Assembly: GCA_016618085.1 (NCBI GenBank)
Contig: JABLTG010000069.1
Span: 1 to 64,000 of the forward strand
DNA length: 64,000 nucleotides
Direction of reading: 5' to 3'
Source: Neovahlkampfia damariscottae
Taxonomy: Eukaryota > Heterolobosea > Selenaionea > Neovahlkampfiida > Neovahlkampfiidae
Part shown: piece after piece, positions 55,419-64,000 of the stretch
Layout: every line of letters starts with the position of its first letter
Position numbering within the stretch: position 1 is the first letter of the stretch
The notes under the pieces: model-generated
Told to the model about the DNA's origin: nothing
The model's database searches: none
The model's input: only the letters and a program-made list of their open reading frames with translations
Translations under genes and position numbers: made by a program

Positions 55419-55817
55419 ATGTCTCAAAAACTACTGAGTGTTTTTAATGGCAAGGCAACACCCCCAACAAAATTTCAATTCACATCATATGGTGATTGGG
55501 AATACCATATTTTAGCTGGAAAACCTGATAAATCCATCGAAGAATTCATTCTTAACACACTGAAAGACTTTCAAATTACAAATGTTCATCCAAATGACTT
55601 CAAAACAGTTTCTTTCAAAAACTGGGATGAATTTCATTCTAGATTAAACGTAGATATTGAAGGAACAAAAAAATTGTTACCGAATTGGAAATTCATGTCA
55701 AGTTATATTCCTGTTTTTCCAAAAGAATTTATAGAAATTATTCACAGTGGAAATGATAAAATATATGCTTGTAAATCAGTCAATGGTTATTTTATGATAA
55801 AATATGCCACATCATAA
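55419..55817 (+). CDS. Hypothetical protein, 132 aa
   Basis: A single exon with a good start (CCAATCA directly before it) and a TAA stop. The sequence is mixed alpha/beta with several aromatic residues (KFQFTSYGDWEYHILAGKPD, TVSFKNWDEFHSRLNVDIEG). No signal peptide, membrane helix or known domain is visible. Composition resembles real neighbours. Confidence 0.65.
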   Translation: MSQKLLSVFNGKATPPTKFQFTSYGDWEYHILAGKPDKSIEEFILNTLKDFQITNVHPNDFKTVSFKNWDEFHSRLNVDIEGTKKLLPNWKFMSSYIPVFPKEFIEIIHSGNDKIYACKSVNGYFMIKYATS

Positions 55818-55957
55818 ATTTTTTTTTTTTTTGAAAATTGGAGAGGTCTTATTTTTTTGTATCACTGAAGTTATTTCGTGAATGTTTCATGAGTTGAAAT
55901 CATGATTCTTCACAATGGGTGTATCTTTTTTTGTTTTTGTTTGAGCCAATAAAAAAC

Positions 55958-56374
55958 ATGGAAGATGAGGTGATAAAGTGCTGTTGGAAGAGATTTGTCA
56001 ATGACAAAGATGGTTCTTATTACTATCATAACTTTATTACAAACGAATTTTCATCAGAGAAAAAAGATTTAGTTGACAAAAAGACTGAAAAAAAATTTGA
56101 AAAATTTTTTCGTTTAAATCCTGTCAACATCAATTATTTGAAAATTTGTCAAGATGTGTTACCTGATAAGTATTTGAATTTCCATTGCTCATTAATTGTG
56201 AATAACGAATATTCAAAAGAAAATTATAAAATTTTTAAAGAACAAATTCGAAATGAAATTGGTAAAATAGAAATAAACGAAAAAATTGAAACTGAAGAGT
56301 TAAATTATTCAAAATTTCGTCAAGAAGCGAATGAGTATGTTAAAAATTGGTTCAAATTGAAAATTAAGCAATAA
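55958..56374 (+). CDS. WW-like domain protein, 138 aa
   Basis: The true ATG is at 55958 (MEDEVIKCCWKRF), 10-15 bases after a CCAAT. The segment WKRFVNDKDGSYYYHNFITN has the spacing of a WW domain: first tryptophan, G-x-YYYHN and a T-N turn. However, the second tryptophan is replaced (EFSSEKKDL), so proline-ligand binding is uncertain. The remaining residues are helical and charged (FKEQIRNEIGKIEINEKIE). WW domains mediate contacts with proline-rich partners in splicing or transcription. Confidence 0.6.
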   Translation: MEDEVIKCCWKRFVNDKDGSYYYHNFITNEFSSEKKDLVDKKTEKKFEKFFRLNPVNINYLKICQDVLPDKYLNFHCSLIVNNEYSKENYKIFKEQIRNEIGKIEINEKIETEELNYSKFRQEANEYVKNWFKLKIKQ

Positions 56375-56466
56375 AAAAAAAGTTGAAAAAAAAACAATCA
56401 AACAAAAATGAAACTAAGTTTTAGAACCATATTTTTATTGATGCATGTGAAATTTGAATATCATTA

Positions 56467-57499
56467 CTACTTATAATAAAACCTTAATAAATTAATGAAG
56501 AGTGTTAAAATAAAAATAATGATGCCCAATAGATCTGAATACTTTTTTGTTTCATTTGGTGGATACTCATCGTATAACTCAATTGAATTCTTGATATGTT
56601 CTTCTATATCTAAGTTTGGCGGTAATTTTGTCAAAACTTGATAAACCTATTGTGAAAATTGAACATCAAAAAAACTTACTTCACTAAATTCGCATTCTCT
56701 GCTCAAAATTTCCTTTCTTCTTGACAAAATAATTGATGTAGCTAAATAAATTGGCATCCAAATATCACAAGAAAGAAAAAAATCAAATAATCGACAAATA
56801 ACTTCAAAATCTTCAATAACATGAGAAAACCAAGTCAATATCCATGAAAAAGCAAAATGACTTGTAAAATTTAATAGAATAAAATAAAAAACCTTGTGTG
56901 ATTCTGTGACTTCTGTATATGTTCACCCAATTCTGTTTAGAAAAAAATAATAAAAAAATTTTATCTTTTTCTTTACCTGGATCTATTTGATAAATTAATT
57001 CAAATATTCTTTCCATTTTTTGTATAATAGGATCAAACTCTGGTTTCAGCATTGAATCTTTCAAATGCAAAATTGTTAATTTTTTTATACAAGCCAAAGC
57101 AACATCTTCACCACAAACAAATAAAAATATTGTGCAAATATCATGAAACCCTTGAAAGTAATATAAGTCTTCATTATCAATCATCACATTATTCATTATA
57201 TTTCTCAATTGATTTCGTTTGAATTCAGCTTCTTCAGGTGAATCATTTCTAATGAATTTCCACATACTTCTGTCAACATCTTTATCAATTTGATCTGAAA
57301 AATTATGTTTTTTAGTTATGTTTTTGTTTGAATTTGTGTCAATTGAAACATCTAATAGTAAACTCCAAACTTTTTTTCTGATTTCATTTGTGTATAAACC
57401 ACCTGTTGTTTTACAAAAATTTTTTAATTTTTTAACATTTTTCTTTTTTATTGCTTGTTCTATTTGATTTAGTTTTTCATCTTTTTCCTGTTGTTTCAT
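56467..57499 (-). CDS. TBC1D20: TBC1D20/Gyp8-type Rab GAP with C-terminal membrane anchor
   Basis: Exons are 57499..56977, 56932..56893, 56860..56680 and 56646..56467, with introns of 44, 32 and 33 bases; 307 residues. The TBC domain has the arginine finger in IDKDVDRSMWKF and the glutamine finger in DLYYFQGFHDICTIF. It continues through ELGEHIQKSQNHT and HFAFSWILTWFSHV, as in TBC1D20. The C-terminus ends in a hydrophobic helix (YSDLLGIIIFILTLFINLL), also typical of this ER-anchored Rab1 GAP. Both catalytic fingers are present, unlike the TBC protein at 10.5 kb. Confidence 0.92.
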
Positions 57500-57828
57500 G
57501 AATGAGGATTATTGGTTTTGACCAATTGAAAAAAGGTGATTTAAAATTTGAAGAGAAATTAAAAGAAAGGATTTTATTTTGTCATTCAAGTTTATGGAGT
57601 TGTTTTTTCCTAAAACTAATTCAACATAAAATTCAAATTTAAAGTCAATGTTACTGGTATAAGGACTTGTTGAATCTTTTTACTGTTGTTTTTACTCAAC
57701 AATTCGAATGCTCCAAACACTCATCTCAAGTAGTTGTTGATTGCTTCCTCCAATCAAAATGTATCTAAAAATAGATGACCAACCACAAGTTGCCAAAAAA
57801 AAAAATCACAACAAAATAAAGGAGAATC
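57500..57828. other. Intergenic region between divergent TBC1D20 and C2/Q genes
   Basis: It contains a CCAAT near 57521 for the TBC gene and a CCAATCAAAATG at 57751. That ATG opens a short frame (MYLKIDDQPQVAKKKNHNK) that overlaps the C2 gene's start in another frame and may be an upstream ORF or part of a spliced leader exon. No other gene is seen. Confidence 0.5.
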
Positions 57829-59234
57829 ATGAGTCAAAATTCAACAAAAGGAAAAATAATGGTCACCATAGTTGAAGGTAAAAATATGCCAACTATGGAT
57901 TGGGTAGGTTCTTCTGATGTATATGTCCAAGCAAAAGTTGCTTCTTCAAAAGTAAAAACCAAAGTAATAAAACGTTGTCTCCAACCAATTTGGAATGAAA
58001 AATTCTTAGTTGGTTTCCAAAATACATCAGATGAAATTGAATTCTCAGTTTATGGTAAAAATTTTTTTTTTTTTTTTTGACACAAATCAAGATTGGGACA
58101 GGTTTGTTTTTTTTATTTTTGACAATATAAAACTTCAGATTAAGTACAAATGATTTAATTGGAAAGGTCAATTACCCATTATCAAAGTTAGAAAACGGTA
58201 AAAACGACATGTGGTTACCGTTACCACAAATCAAAGGAAAAATACCTGAAATTCATGTCATTTTAGAATTACAACCTTGTTTAATTGTTAAAGTTTGTGA
58301 AGGTAAAAATTTACCAGCAATGGACATTGGCGGAAAATCTGATCCTTATGTTGAATTAGTTTTAGGAAAAAAAAAATTCAGAACAAAAAAAATCATGAGA
58401 GATGTAAATCCTGTTTGGAATGAAACATTTGATTTTGAAATCAAAGATTTAGAAAATACACTTGACATCAAAGTTTGGGATTGGGATCTACTTTCAAAAA
58501 ATGATTTGATTGGCAAGTTAATCTTAACACTTTCAAGTTTAAAAGAAGGAAAGAATGATATTATTTTAGATTTAGAAAAAAAAGGTCATATTCGTTTAGA
58601 AGTAGATGCCATTGGTTTTGGTAAAAAACAACAACAACAATGGCAACAACAATCAATGTACGGAATTCAACAACAACCACAACAAAGTATGTATGGTATT
58701 CAACCACAACAATCAATGTATGGAGTTCAATCTCAAAGTTTAAATCCAATGGGTTCAATGTATGTTTCACCACAGCAACAACCTTCAATGTATCAACCAC
58801 AACAACAAAGTATGTATGGAATACAACCACAACAATCAATGTATGGAATTCAACAACAACAACAACCACAACAAAGTATGTATCAACCACAACAACAAAG
58901 TACCTATGGTGTTTATCAACAACAACCTCAACAACAAAGTATGTATCAACCACAACAATCGATGTATCAACAACCACAACAACAACAAAGTATATATCAA
59001 CCACAACAACAACAATCAATGTATGGTGTCTATCAACCTCAACAACAACAACAATATCAACAACCACAACAACAATATCAACAACCACAACAACAATATC
59101 AACAACCACAACAACAACAAGGTAGTTTTGGACAACAACAACAATCCATGTATCAACCTCAACAACAACAAAATAACCAATATCAACAACAACAACAACC
59201 ACAACAACAATACCAACCATTTAATCAAATGTAA
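57829..59234 (+). CDS. Double C2-domain protein with long Q-rich tail
   Basis: Exons are 57829..58054, 58092..58101 and 58139..59234. The second is a 10-base microexon, and both introns are 37 bases. Splicing gives VYDWDRLSTNDLIGK, a normal C2 strand. C2A starts IMVTIVEGKNMPTMDWVG and C2B starts LIVKVCEGKNLPAMDIGGKS with VWDWDLLSKNDLIGK, both with Ca2+-binding aspartates. The last 200 residues are repeats of SMYGIQPQQ and SMYQPQQQ. It is closely related to the C2 proteins at 39 and 49 kb, sharing intron positions. A prion-like, aggregation-prone tail on a membrane-binding protein could form condensates at membranes; that is inference. Confidence 0.85.
58626..59225 (+). repeat. CAA-rich repeat coding SMYGIQ/SMYQPQ units
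   Basis: Units of 7-12 codons (QQSMYGIQPQ, SMYQPQQQ, QYQQPQQ) are repeated about 20 times. The array is long and homogenous, so its length is likely to vary between strains. Confidence 0.85.
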
Positions 59235-59335
59235 TGAAATTTTTTGATAAATTTTGAATTTATTTTTTATTTTACTTTCTTATTTTTTATTTTATTGGTC
59301 AATTTTTTTTTGTAAAAGAAACCACTGAGGAAAGG

Positions 59336-59779
59336 ATGTTAAAAAAATTGAGTTGTTTCAAAACAAATAAAGTTGTAAAAGATGTACTCCAAACTAAAAA
59401 TTATGCGACACTTATGCACAGTGAATCACCAGATCATGCAAAAAGAAGAGTTTTAGCAATTTACCGTATTTTATTGAAAGATTTGCCATGGATAAAAAAT
59501 ACATATCAAGTGACAACTACACAAAGAAAAATGAGAGATAGAGTAAAAAGAGAATTCTTAGTTCACAAAAACGTTAAAGACTTAAAAATTATTGATAATT
59601 TAATTTTCACTGCAGTTGAACAAGTTGAAGACACAAAAGCACGTCATAGTCAAAGAGGTCATGTTCTCAGATGGTTTGAAGAAGAAGATACAGCTACAAT
59701 TGATTATTTAGAATCTTTCCACAGAGACTCAATGAACTTACCAGAAGATTTAGACTTTGGTCCAAAAATTGGAGCTTAA
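59336..59779 (+). CDS. NDUFA6: Complex I LYR-family subunit NDUFA6/B14
   Basis: A single exon of 147 residues. The N-terminus has HAKRRVLAIYRILLKDLPWI, the LYR-type motif (here IYR), followed by TTQRKMRDRVKREFLVHKNV and DLKIIDNLIFTAVEQVEDT as in NDUFA6. It binds mitochondrial acyl carrier protein within the matrix arm of NADH dehydrogenase. An N-terminal stretch before LYR (MLKKLSCFKTNKVVKD) may serve in import. This shows the organism has respiratory complex I. An ATTGGTC lies about 40 bases before the ATG. Confidence 0.88.
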   Translation: MLKKLSCFKTNKVVKDVLQTKNYATLMHSESPDHAKRRVLAIYRILLKDLPWIKNTYQVTTTQRKMRDRVKREFLVHKNVKDLKIIDNLIFTAVEQVEDTKARHSQRGHVLRWFEEEDTATIDYLESFHRDSMNLPEDLDFGPKIGA

Positions 59780-59804
59780 TTAACATCATTGAATACATAA
59801 ATCT

Positions 59805-60588
59805 TTATTTTTTTGATAAATTTTTTGGAACTTTCATTTTTTGTTTCGTCCAGTCTTTGACGCCTGCTTCGACAGTTTTTTTTTTTTTTTCTTTTTCATT
59901 GTTGGTCACAGTTTTCATCGTTTCAAGTTCATTTTCAATTAATGATATTATATTCAGGCATTGAGTTAAATTAGTTTGTAATTCCCATGAATGTGAATAA
60001 CAAATCAGCACTGACAAGGAAATTTGATCTTGATTATTTTGTAGTTTTTGAATGTCCTTTAATATTAATCCTTTGGTTATTAAATCTTTAGAAAAAAGAA
60101 TTTGTATTTCTTTCATTTTTTGTACTTGGATTTTAAATTCAATTTTTTTGTTTACAAAGTTTGTTAGATTTGGAAATATTAGGAATTCCTTTGGATTGAT
60201 TTATCATAAAAAATCTTTTTTCTTCAAAGTTTTCAGTTCGTTTTAACATTTTTTTGTGTTCTTTTTTCTATGAAAAATTTGTAAATTTTTTTTTTTTTGC
60301 TACTAAATTTTCATAAGCAGTATTTAATTTTGAAATACAACTAAAAATATCATTCAGTATTTTTTCTTCAACTCTTTGTTGTATATTGTCGAATTCTGAA
60401 AAAACAGCCCAATTTGGACTATCAATGTACCTACAAGCAATTGAGTTAAATTATTTCTAAAACTGTTTTTCAATAATTAAATTTGAAAAGTTTAGGATTA
60501 TTTCACTTCCTTTAGCTGATTCTTTAGACCAAAGACGATATAATTTTTTGTTTTCTTCAATGGATTTTAAGATTTCTTCAACGTTCAT
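59805..60588 (-). CDS. Coiled-coil protein of unknown function
   Basis: Exons are 60588..60464, 60430..60304, 60267..60156 and 60124..59805, with introns of 33, 36 and 31 bases; 227 residues. Splicing joins MNVEEILKSIEENKKLYRLW, then FDNIQQRVEEKILNDIFSC, then KMLKRTENFEEKRFF, then KMKEIQILFSKDLITKG. It is predominantly helical and has a basic C-terminus (KDWTKQKMKVPKNLSKK). No domain is recognised. A dynactin- or kinetochore-type small coiled-coil subunit is possible. A GATTGGC lies about 25 bases before the ATG. Confidence 0.65.
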
Positions 60589-60645
60589 TACCTTAACATA
60601 CAAAAAATATTTGATTGGCAAAAAAACACTCAATAAATAATTTTT

Positions 60646-61287
60646 TTATTCCAATTTTTCGGCAATAAAAGATACTAAATATTGTTTTCTATTACCAGTT
60701 TCATATTGAAATTCTTGAATGTAGTCTTTTGTTTCAATAAATTTGAAATTTTCAAAATCGTTTTTCAAGTCTTCTGTTGAATATAACAACTCTACAAGTG
60801 GAGGACCTCTTTCCTTTAATTTAAAGTGTTCTGTATGAAAACCAGAGATCGCAATGCAACCATTTTTCTTTAACAATTTTTTCATTTGCTCATGAAGTTT
60901 GGAATACTCAACTGTAAACTGAATTTTAATTCCAACAATCAAATCAAATTTCTTTTGAAAATCAAAATCTAATGTTCCTGTTTCAACAACCTTGTAATTT
61001 GTTAATTTTAATTCTTCTGCTTGTTCAATGGCTTTTTTGATGGCTTTTGTTGATATTTCAGTTGCTGTGACATTAATACCTAATTTTGCTAATTTTATTC
61101 CATTGTCACCATTTCCGTCTGCTACACAAAGACACTCTTTGTTTTCAAATTTTTTGAAAAAATCTAAATGTTCTTCAATGAACTTTGACTTAATCCAAGG
61201 TACTTCATTTCCTCCTAAATCTTCATATAACTCATCCCATGCTTTTGGATCGGAATAATTAGACATCTCACTTTTTTTAACATTCAT
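60646..61287 (-). CDS. SAM-dependent methyltransferase (TehB/thiopurine-like), copy 1
   Basis: A single exon of 213 residues. The N-terminus DPKAWDELYED is typical of the small class I methyltransferases. Motif I reads ECLCVADGNGDNGIKLAKLG, the acidic loop after strand 2 is VTATEIS, and motif IV is FDLIVGIKIQFT. The expected substrate is a small molecule; thiol, tellurite or halide are family options. It is paralogous to the gene at 62846..63475, with the same motif layout. A GATTGG lies eight bases before the ATG. Confidence 0.8.
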   Translation of the reverse strand: MNVKKSEMSNYSDPKAWDELYEDLGGNEVPWIKSKFIEEHLDFFKKFENKECLCVADGNGDNGIKLAKLGINVTATEISTKAIKKAIEQAEELKLTNYKVVETGTLDFDFQKKFDLIVGIKIQFTVEYSKLHEQMKKLLKKNGCIAISGFHTEHFKLKERGPPLVELLYSTEDLKNDFENFKFIETKDYIQEFQYETGNRKQYLVSFIAEKLE

Positions 61288-61294
61288 TGAAAAC

Positions 61295-61324
61295 GATTGG
61301 ACAACTAACTATTCTAACCAATCA
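61295..61324. promoter_or_regulatory. Two CCAAT-type elements in a 39-base divergent promoter
   Basis: GATTGG at 61295..61300 lies eight bases before the minus-strand ATG (61287), and CCAATCA at 61318..61324 lies two bases before the plus-strand ATG (61327). The two start codons are only 39 bases apart, so each gene has its own element in the orientation CCAAT-towards-ATG. Confidence 0.65.
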
Positions 61325-61326
61325 AA

Positions 61327-62829
61327 ATGTTTCTTTCCAAAACCTTCACAAAATCAAAAAACATTCTGGTACTTCAATTTTTTTTTTTTTTTGACTTTTT
61401 AAGAATTCAGTTTCAAAAAGAAACCTTTACATTCATGAATACCAAGGAAAAGAATTAATGAAAAAAGTAAAAAAAAAAATACGTTAAAACAAAAAGTATG
61501 GAATTGCTCATCAAAGAGGATTTGTTGCATCATCTGTTGAAGATGCTAAATTAGCTGCTGAAAAAGTTTCAAAAGAATTCAAAAGTAAAAATTTCATCGT
61601 TAAAGGACAAATTCTTGCTGGAGGAAGAGGAAAAGGAACTTTTGACACTGTAAAAAAAAAAAATTGAAAAATAACATTATTCAATAGGGTTATAAAGGTA
61701 AAATTATTCACTAAAAAAACTAATTTTAAGGTGGTGTTAAATTCACAAAAAGTAAAAAAATTCAAAAAATTAACAAAAATTTAAAGGCTCTGATGAAGTA
61801 GCTGAAGTTGCTAAACAAATGTTAGGAAATCGTTTAACAACAATTCAAACACCAAAAGAAGGAATTGAAGTCAAAACAGTTTATGTTGCTGAATGTTTAG
61901 ATTTTGACAAAGAATTCTATTTGTAAGAAAAAAGAAGTTTTTATACTGTTTTAGTGCTATTGTGTTCGATAGAGGATATCAAGCTCCAGTCATGATTGCA
62001 TCAAAAGAAGGTGGTGTTGAAATTGAAGAAGTTTCAAGAACAAATCCAGACGCTATTGTCAAAGAACCAATTGATATTAAAACAGGACCAACAGATAAAC
62101 AACTTGAAAGACTTGGTACATCACTTGGACTTTCAGGAGATACTTTAAAACAATCAAAAACTTTGATGAATAATTTTTACAAATTAATGGTTGAAACAGA
62201 TTCAACTCAAATTGAAATCAATCCTTTAATTGTTACAAATGATGAACAAGTTGTTTGTGTTGATGCTAAAATCAATTTTGATGACAATGCTGAATTCAGA
62301 CATCCAGACATTTTTGCTTTGAGAGATTTTTCAGAAGAAGATCCAAGAGAAGTTCAAGCATCAAAATTTGGATTAAATTATATTGGATTGGATGGTAATA
62401 TTGGGTAAGTTACATTTTTCATTTTTTAAATTTCCATTTCTTAGATGTATGGTGAATGGAGCTGGATTGGCCATGGCAACAATGGATATTATTCAATTAT
62501 ATGGAGGATCACCTGCAAACTTTTTAGATGTTGGTGGTGGTGCTCAAGTAGATCAAGTCCGTGAAGCTTTAAAAATTTTAACAAATGATCCAAGAGTAAA
62601 ATGTGTTCTTGTTAATATTTTTGGTGGTATTATGAGATGTGATATTATTGCTAAAGGTATTGTTGAAGCTGTAAAACAATTAGGTGGTGTTAAAATTCCT
62701 ATTGTTGCTCGTTTATCAGGAACAAATTCAGAAGAAGGAAAAAGAATCTTATTAGACTCAGGAATGAAATTTGTAGCTGCTGATGATTTAGATGATGCTG
62801 CTCAAAAAGCAGTTAAATGTTTAGAATAA
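61327..62829 (+). CDS. Succinyl-CoA ligase (synthetase) beta subunit, mitochondrial
   Basis: Eight exons (61327..61368, 61404..61466, 61497..61649, 61688..61697, 61731..61751, 61787..61922, 61955..62404, 62445..62829) give 419 residues. Two are microexons of 10 and 21 bases. A presequence ([13 protein letters not shown]) precedes [19 protein letters not shown], then the ATP-grasp segments [28 protein letters not shown] and AFDRGYQ-like [14 protein letters not shown]. The CoA-ligase half has [29 protein letters not shown] and [10 protein letters not shown]. It makes ATP or GTP from succinyl-CoA in the citric-acid cycle. Confidence 0.95.
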
Positions 62830-62845
62830 AAAAATTCGAAACTTT

Positions 62846-63475
62846 TTAATTCATTTTTTGTCCAATGAATGATACCATTTTACTTGTCTTCTTACCAAAG
62901 ACATCATCATATTCTGTACATTCAATAGTTTTAAAATCTTTAAAATCATTCTTTAAATCCTTTGCATAATAGCAGAATTCTTTTCTTGGGTCATTTGATT
63001 CATTATCTGGTGTGTAACCAATGATGAAAATGACTCCATTTTTGTTGAGCAGGTTTTTCATTTGTGAATGAATTTCTGAAAAATTGCGAGTAAATTGTAT
63101 TTTTACTGCTATAATTAAATCGAATTTTTGACCAAAATCATACTCTAAAGTTCCAGTTTCGATTGTCTTGAAGTTCTTTTCAACTGAAAATTCTTTTGCT
63201 CTTTTGTTTCCTATTTCAAGTGCAACTTTCGAAATATCTGTGGAAATGACATTTACACCTAATTTTGATAACAATAATCCATTATCACATGTTCCATCTC
63301 CAACACAAAGACATTGTTTGTCTTCGAATTTTTTAAAAAATTCTTCTTTGTTTTTTAAGAAATCTTCTGGTCTATAAGGAGCATATTTTGATGCTTCATA
63401 CAAGAAATCCCAGAATTCACAATTTTTTAATTGCTCTTCTACTTTCTCAATTGGTACACCTTGAAAAAAGTCCAT
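62846..63475 (-). CDS. SAM-dependent methyltransferase, copy 2
   Basis: A single exon of 209 residues; the frame is open to 63511, but the first ATG is at 63475. Motif I is QCLCVGDGTCDNGLLLSKLG, the acidic loop VISTDIS and motif IV FDLIIAVKIQFT, as in the paralog at 60.6-61.3 kb. GDGTCDNG has the expected glycines. The pair flank the succinyl-CoA ligase gene in the same orientation, consistent with a duplication around it. Substrate is unknown. Confidence 0.8.
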   Translation of the reverse strand: MDFFQGVPIEKVEEQLKNCEFWDFLYEASKYAPYRPEDFLKNKEEFFKKFEDKQCLCVGDGTCDNGLLLSKLGVNVISTDISKVALEIGNKRAKEFSVEKNFKTIETGTLEYDFGQKFDLIIAVKIQFTRNFSEIHSQMKNLLNKNGVIFIIGYTPDNESNDPRKEFCYYAKDLKNDFKDFKTIECTEYDDVFGKKTSKMVSFIGQKMN

Positions 63476-63602
63476 TGATTTGATTGATATGATTGGAGAG
63501 AATTCGTCCAATAGTTTTGGAAGAAAACTTAATTTTGTGTTTCACAACTTCCAGAGTATACTTTTTCCCTGTGATCAATCATCAAAACGAAGAAAAAATA
63601 GA

Positions 63603-63609
63603 CCAATCA
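63603..63609. promoter_or_regulatory. CCAATCA element upstream of the F-box gene
   Basis: CCAATCA lies 22 bases before the ATG at 63632, following an AT-poor GACC context as in several other genes of the window. Confidence 0.55.
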
Positions 63610-63631
63610 AACCATTTTTAAAATTAACTTC

Positions 63632-64000
63632 ATGACCACACAATACGCAACACTTCCAATCGAAATAATCTTTGAAATTATTGGTTTTTCAACAACAGAA
63701 ACATTGGTATCCTTTCAACTCACAAGTAAAGAATTCTATGAAGGAATTGAAAAACATGAATTTTTATGGAAAAGTTTGGCAAAAGATTTAGAACAAAAAC
63801 ATTTTGTAAATCAACTAAAACCAAAAGAGTTAAATTATAAACAATGGTACTTGGCTATTAGAAGAAATCTTTTTACTTGGGATGAAAAACTATCTTCACA
63901 TTATTATAAAATTTCAAATAACAATTCTACTGTGATGCACAACCATAAGAGTAACGGAGATTGTATAGCAAGGGTTTCAAGACCAATAAAAAAGGATATA
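63632..64000 (+). CDS. F-box protein, N-terminal part (cut by window edge)
   Basis: From the ATG the frame stays open to the end of the window (123 codons). The start TTQYATLPIEIIFEIIGFST, with VSFQLTSKEFYEGIEKHEFLW, is an F-box, which binds Skp1 in SCF ubiquitin ligases. The following region (FTWDEKLSSHYYKISNNNST) resembles the beginning of a SPRY domain, which would make it an F-box/SPRY protein of the Fbxo45 type. A CCAATCA at 63603..63609 lies 22 bases upstream. The end is missing. Confidence 0.7.
   Translation, partial: MTTQYATLPIEIIFEIIGFSTTETLVSFQLTSKEFYEGIEKHEFLWKSLAKDLEQKHFVNQLKPKELNYKQWYLAIRRNLFTWDEKLSSHYYKISNNNSTVMHNHKSNGDCIARVSRPIKKDI

Noticed and set aside
58561-59220. Long valine-rich minus-strand frame and shifted plus-strand Thr/Asn frames
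   Set aside because: They are other-frame readings of the CAA repeat in the C2/Q-rich gene.
1-64000. CRISPR arrays, insertion sequences, retroelements or virus-like elements
   Set aside because: No direct-repeat arrays, transposase, reverse transcriptase, integrase or capsid-like frames were seen.

Overview
The window is nuclear DNA of a unicellular eukaryote. It is AT-rich, uses the standard code with TAA, TAG and TGA stops, and is densely packed with genes on both strands. Nearly every gene is interrupted by tiny GT-AG introns of about 24-46 bases. Exon models below were built by eye by joining reading frames across such introns, and the exon lengths of every complete model sum to a multiple of three. 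The lineage cannot be fixed from the sequence. Mitochondrial CcmE (cytochrome c maturation System I), complex I NDUFA6, a Piwi protein, actin-like proteins, C2/poly-Q proteins and receptor-RGS fusions would fit an aerobic amoeboflagellate such as a heterolobosean or another discobid, but this is only an inference. A CCAATCA/TGATTGG element sits just upstream of almost every start codon and is often shared by divergent gene pairs.

Layout. 1-10 kb: partial ASCH-domain gene, LBP/BPI-like lipid-binding protein, cytochrome P450, syntaxin-5-like SNARE, an unknown gene, RsmI-type methyltransferase, ribosomal protein eL28, KHDC4-like RNA-binding protein and a multi-pass membrane protein. 10-27 kb: TBC protein, initiator tRNA-Met, two tandem divergent actin-like genes, a second syntaxin, a large SWIM-like zinc-finger protein, a Piwi gene with degenerate catalytic residues, a secreted Cys-rich protein, a phosphatidylinositol-phosphate kinase and a decayed TMEM63/OSCA-like channel gene. 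27-36 kb: tRNA-Thr, CcmE, monoacylglycerol-lipase-like hydrolase, several unknown genes, eIF3h, a broken kinase-kelch gene, a small membrane protein, tRNA-Lys and a second initiator tRNA. 36-53 kb: an actin-related gene, an RsuA-type pseudouridine synthase, a stand-alone RGS protein, a C2 protein, and a cluster of four intact genes plus one fossil encoding an unusual receptor: signal peptide, DOMON domain, seven membrane helices and a C-terminal RGS domain. A cyclin gene, a small unknown gene and a C2-C2-beta-propeller lectin gene lie among them. 53-64 kb: an NDR/LATS-type kinase, a WW-like protein, TBC1D20-like GAP, a third C2/poly-Q protein, NDUFA6, a coiled-coil protein, two related methyltransferases flanking the succinyl-CoA ligase beta subunit, and the start of an F-box protein.

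The most unusual system is the DOMON-7TM-RGS family. It would join an extracellular heme- or sugar-type sensor to a membrane receptor and a built-in G-protein accelerator. It lies within 3 kb of a free-standing RGS gene and is interleaved with Ca2+/lipid-binding C2 proteins.
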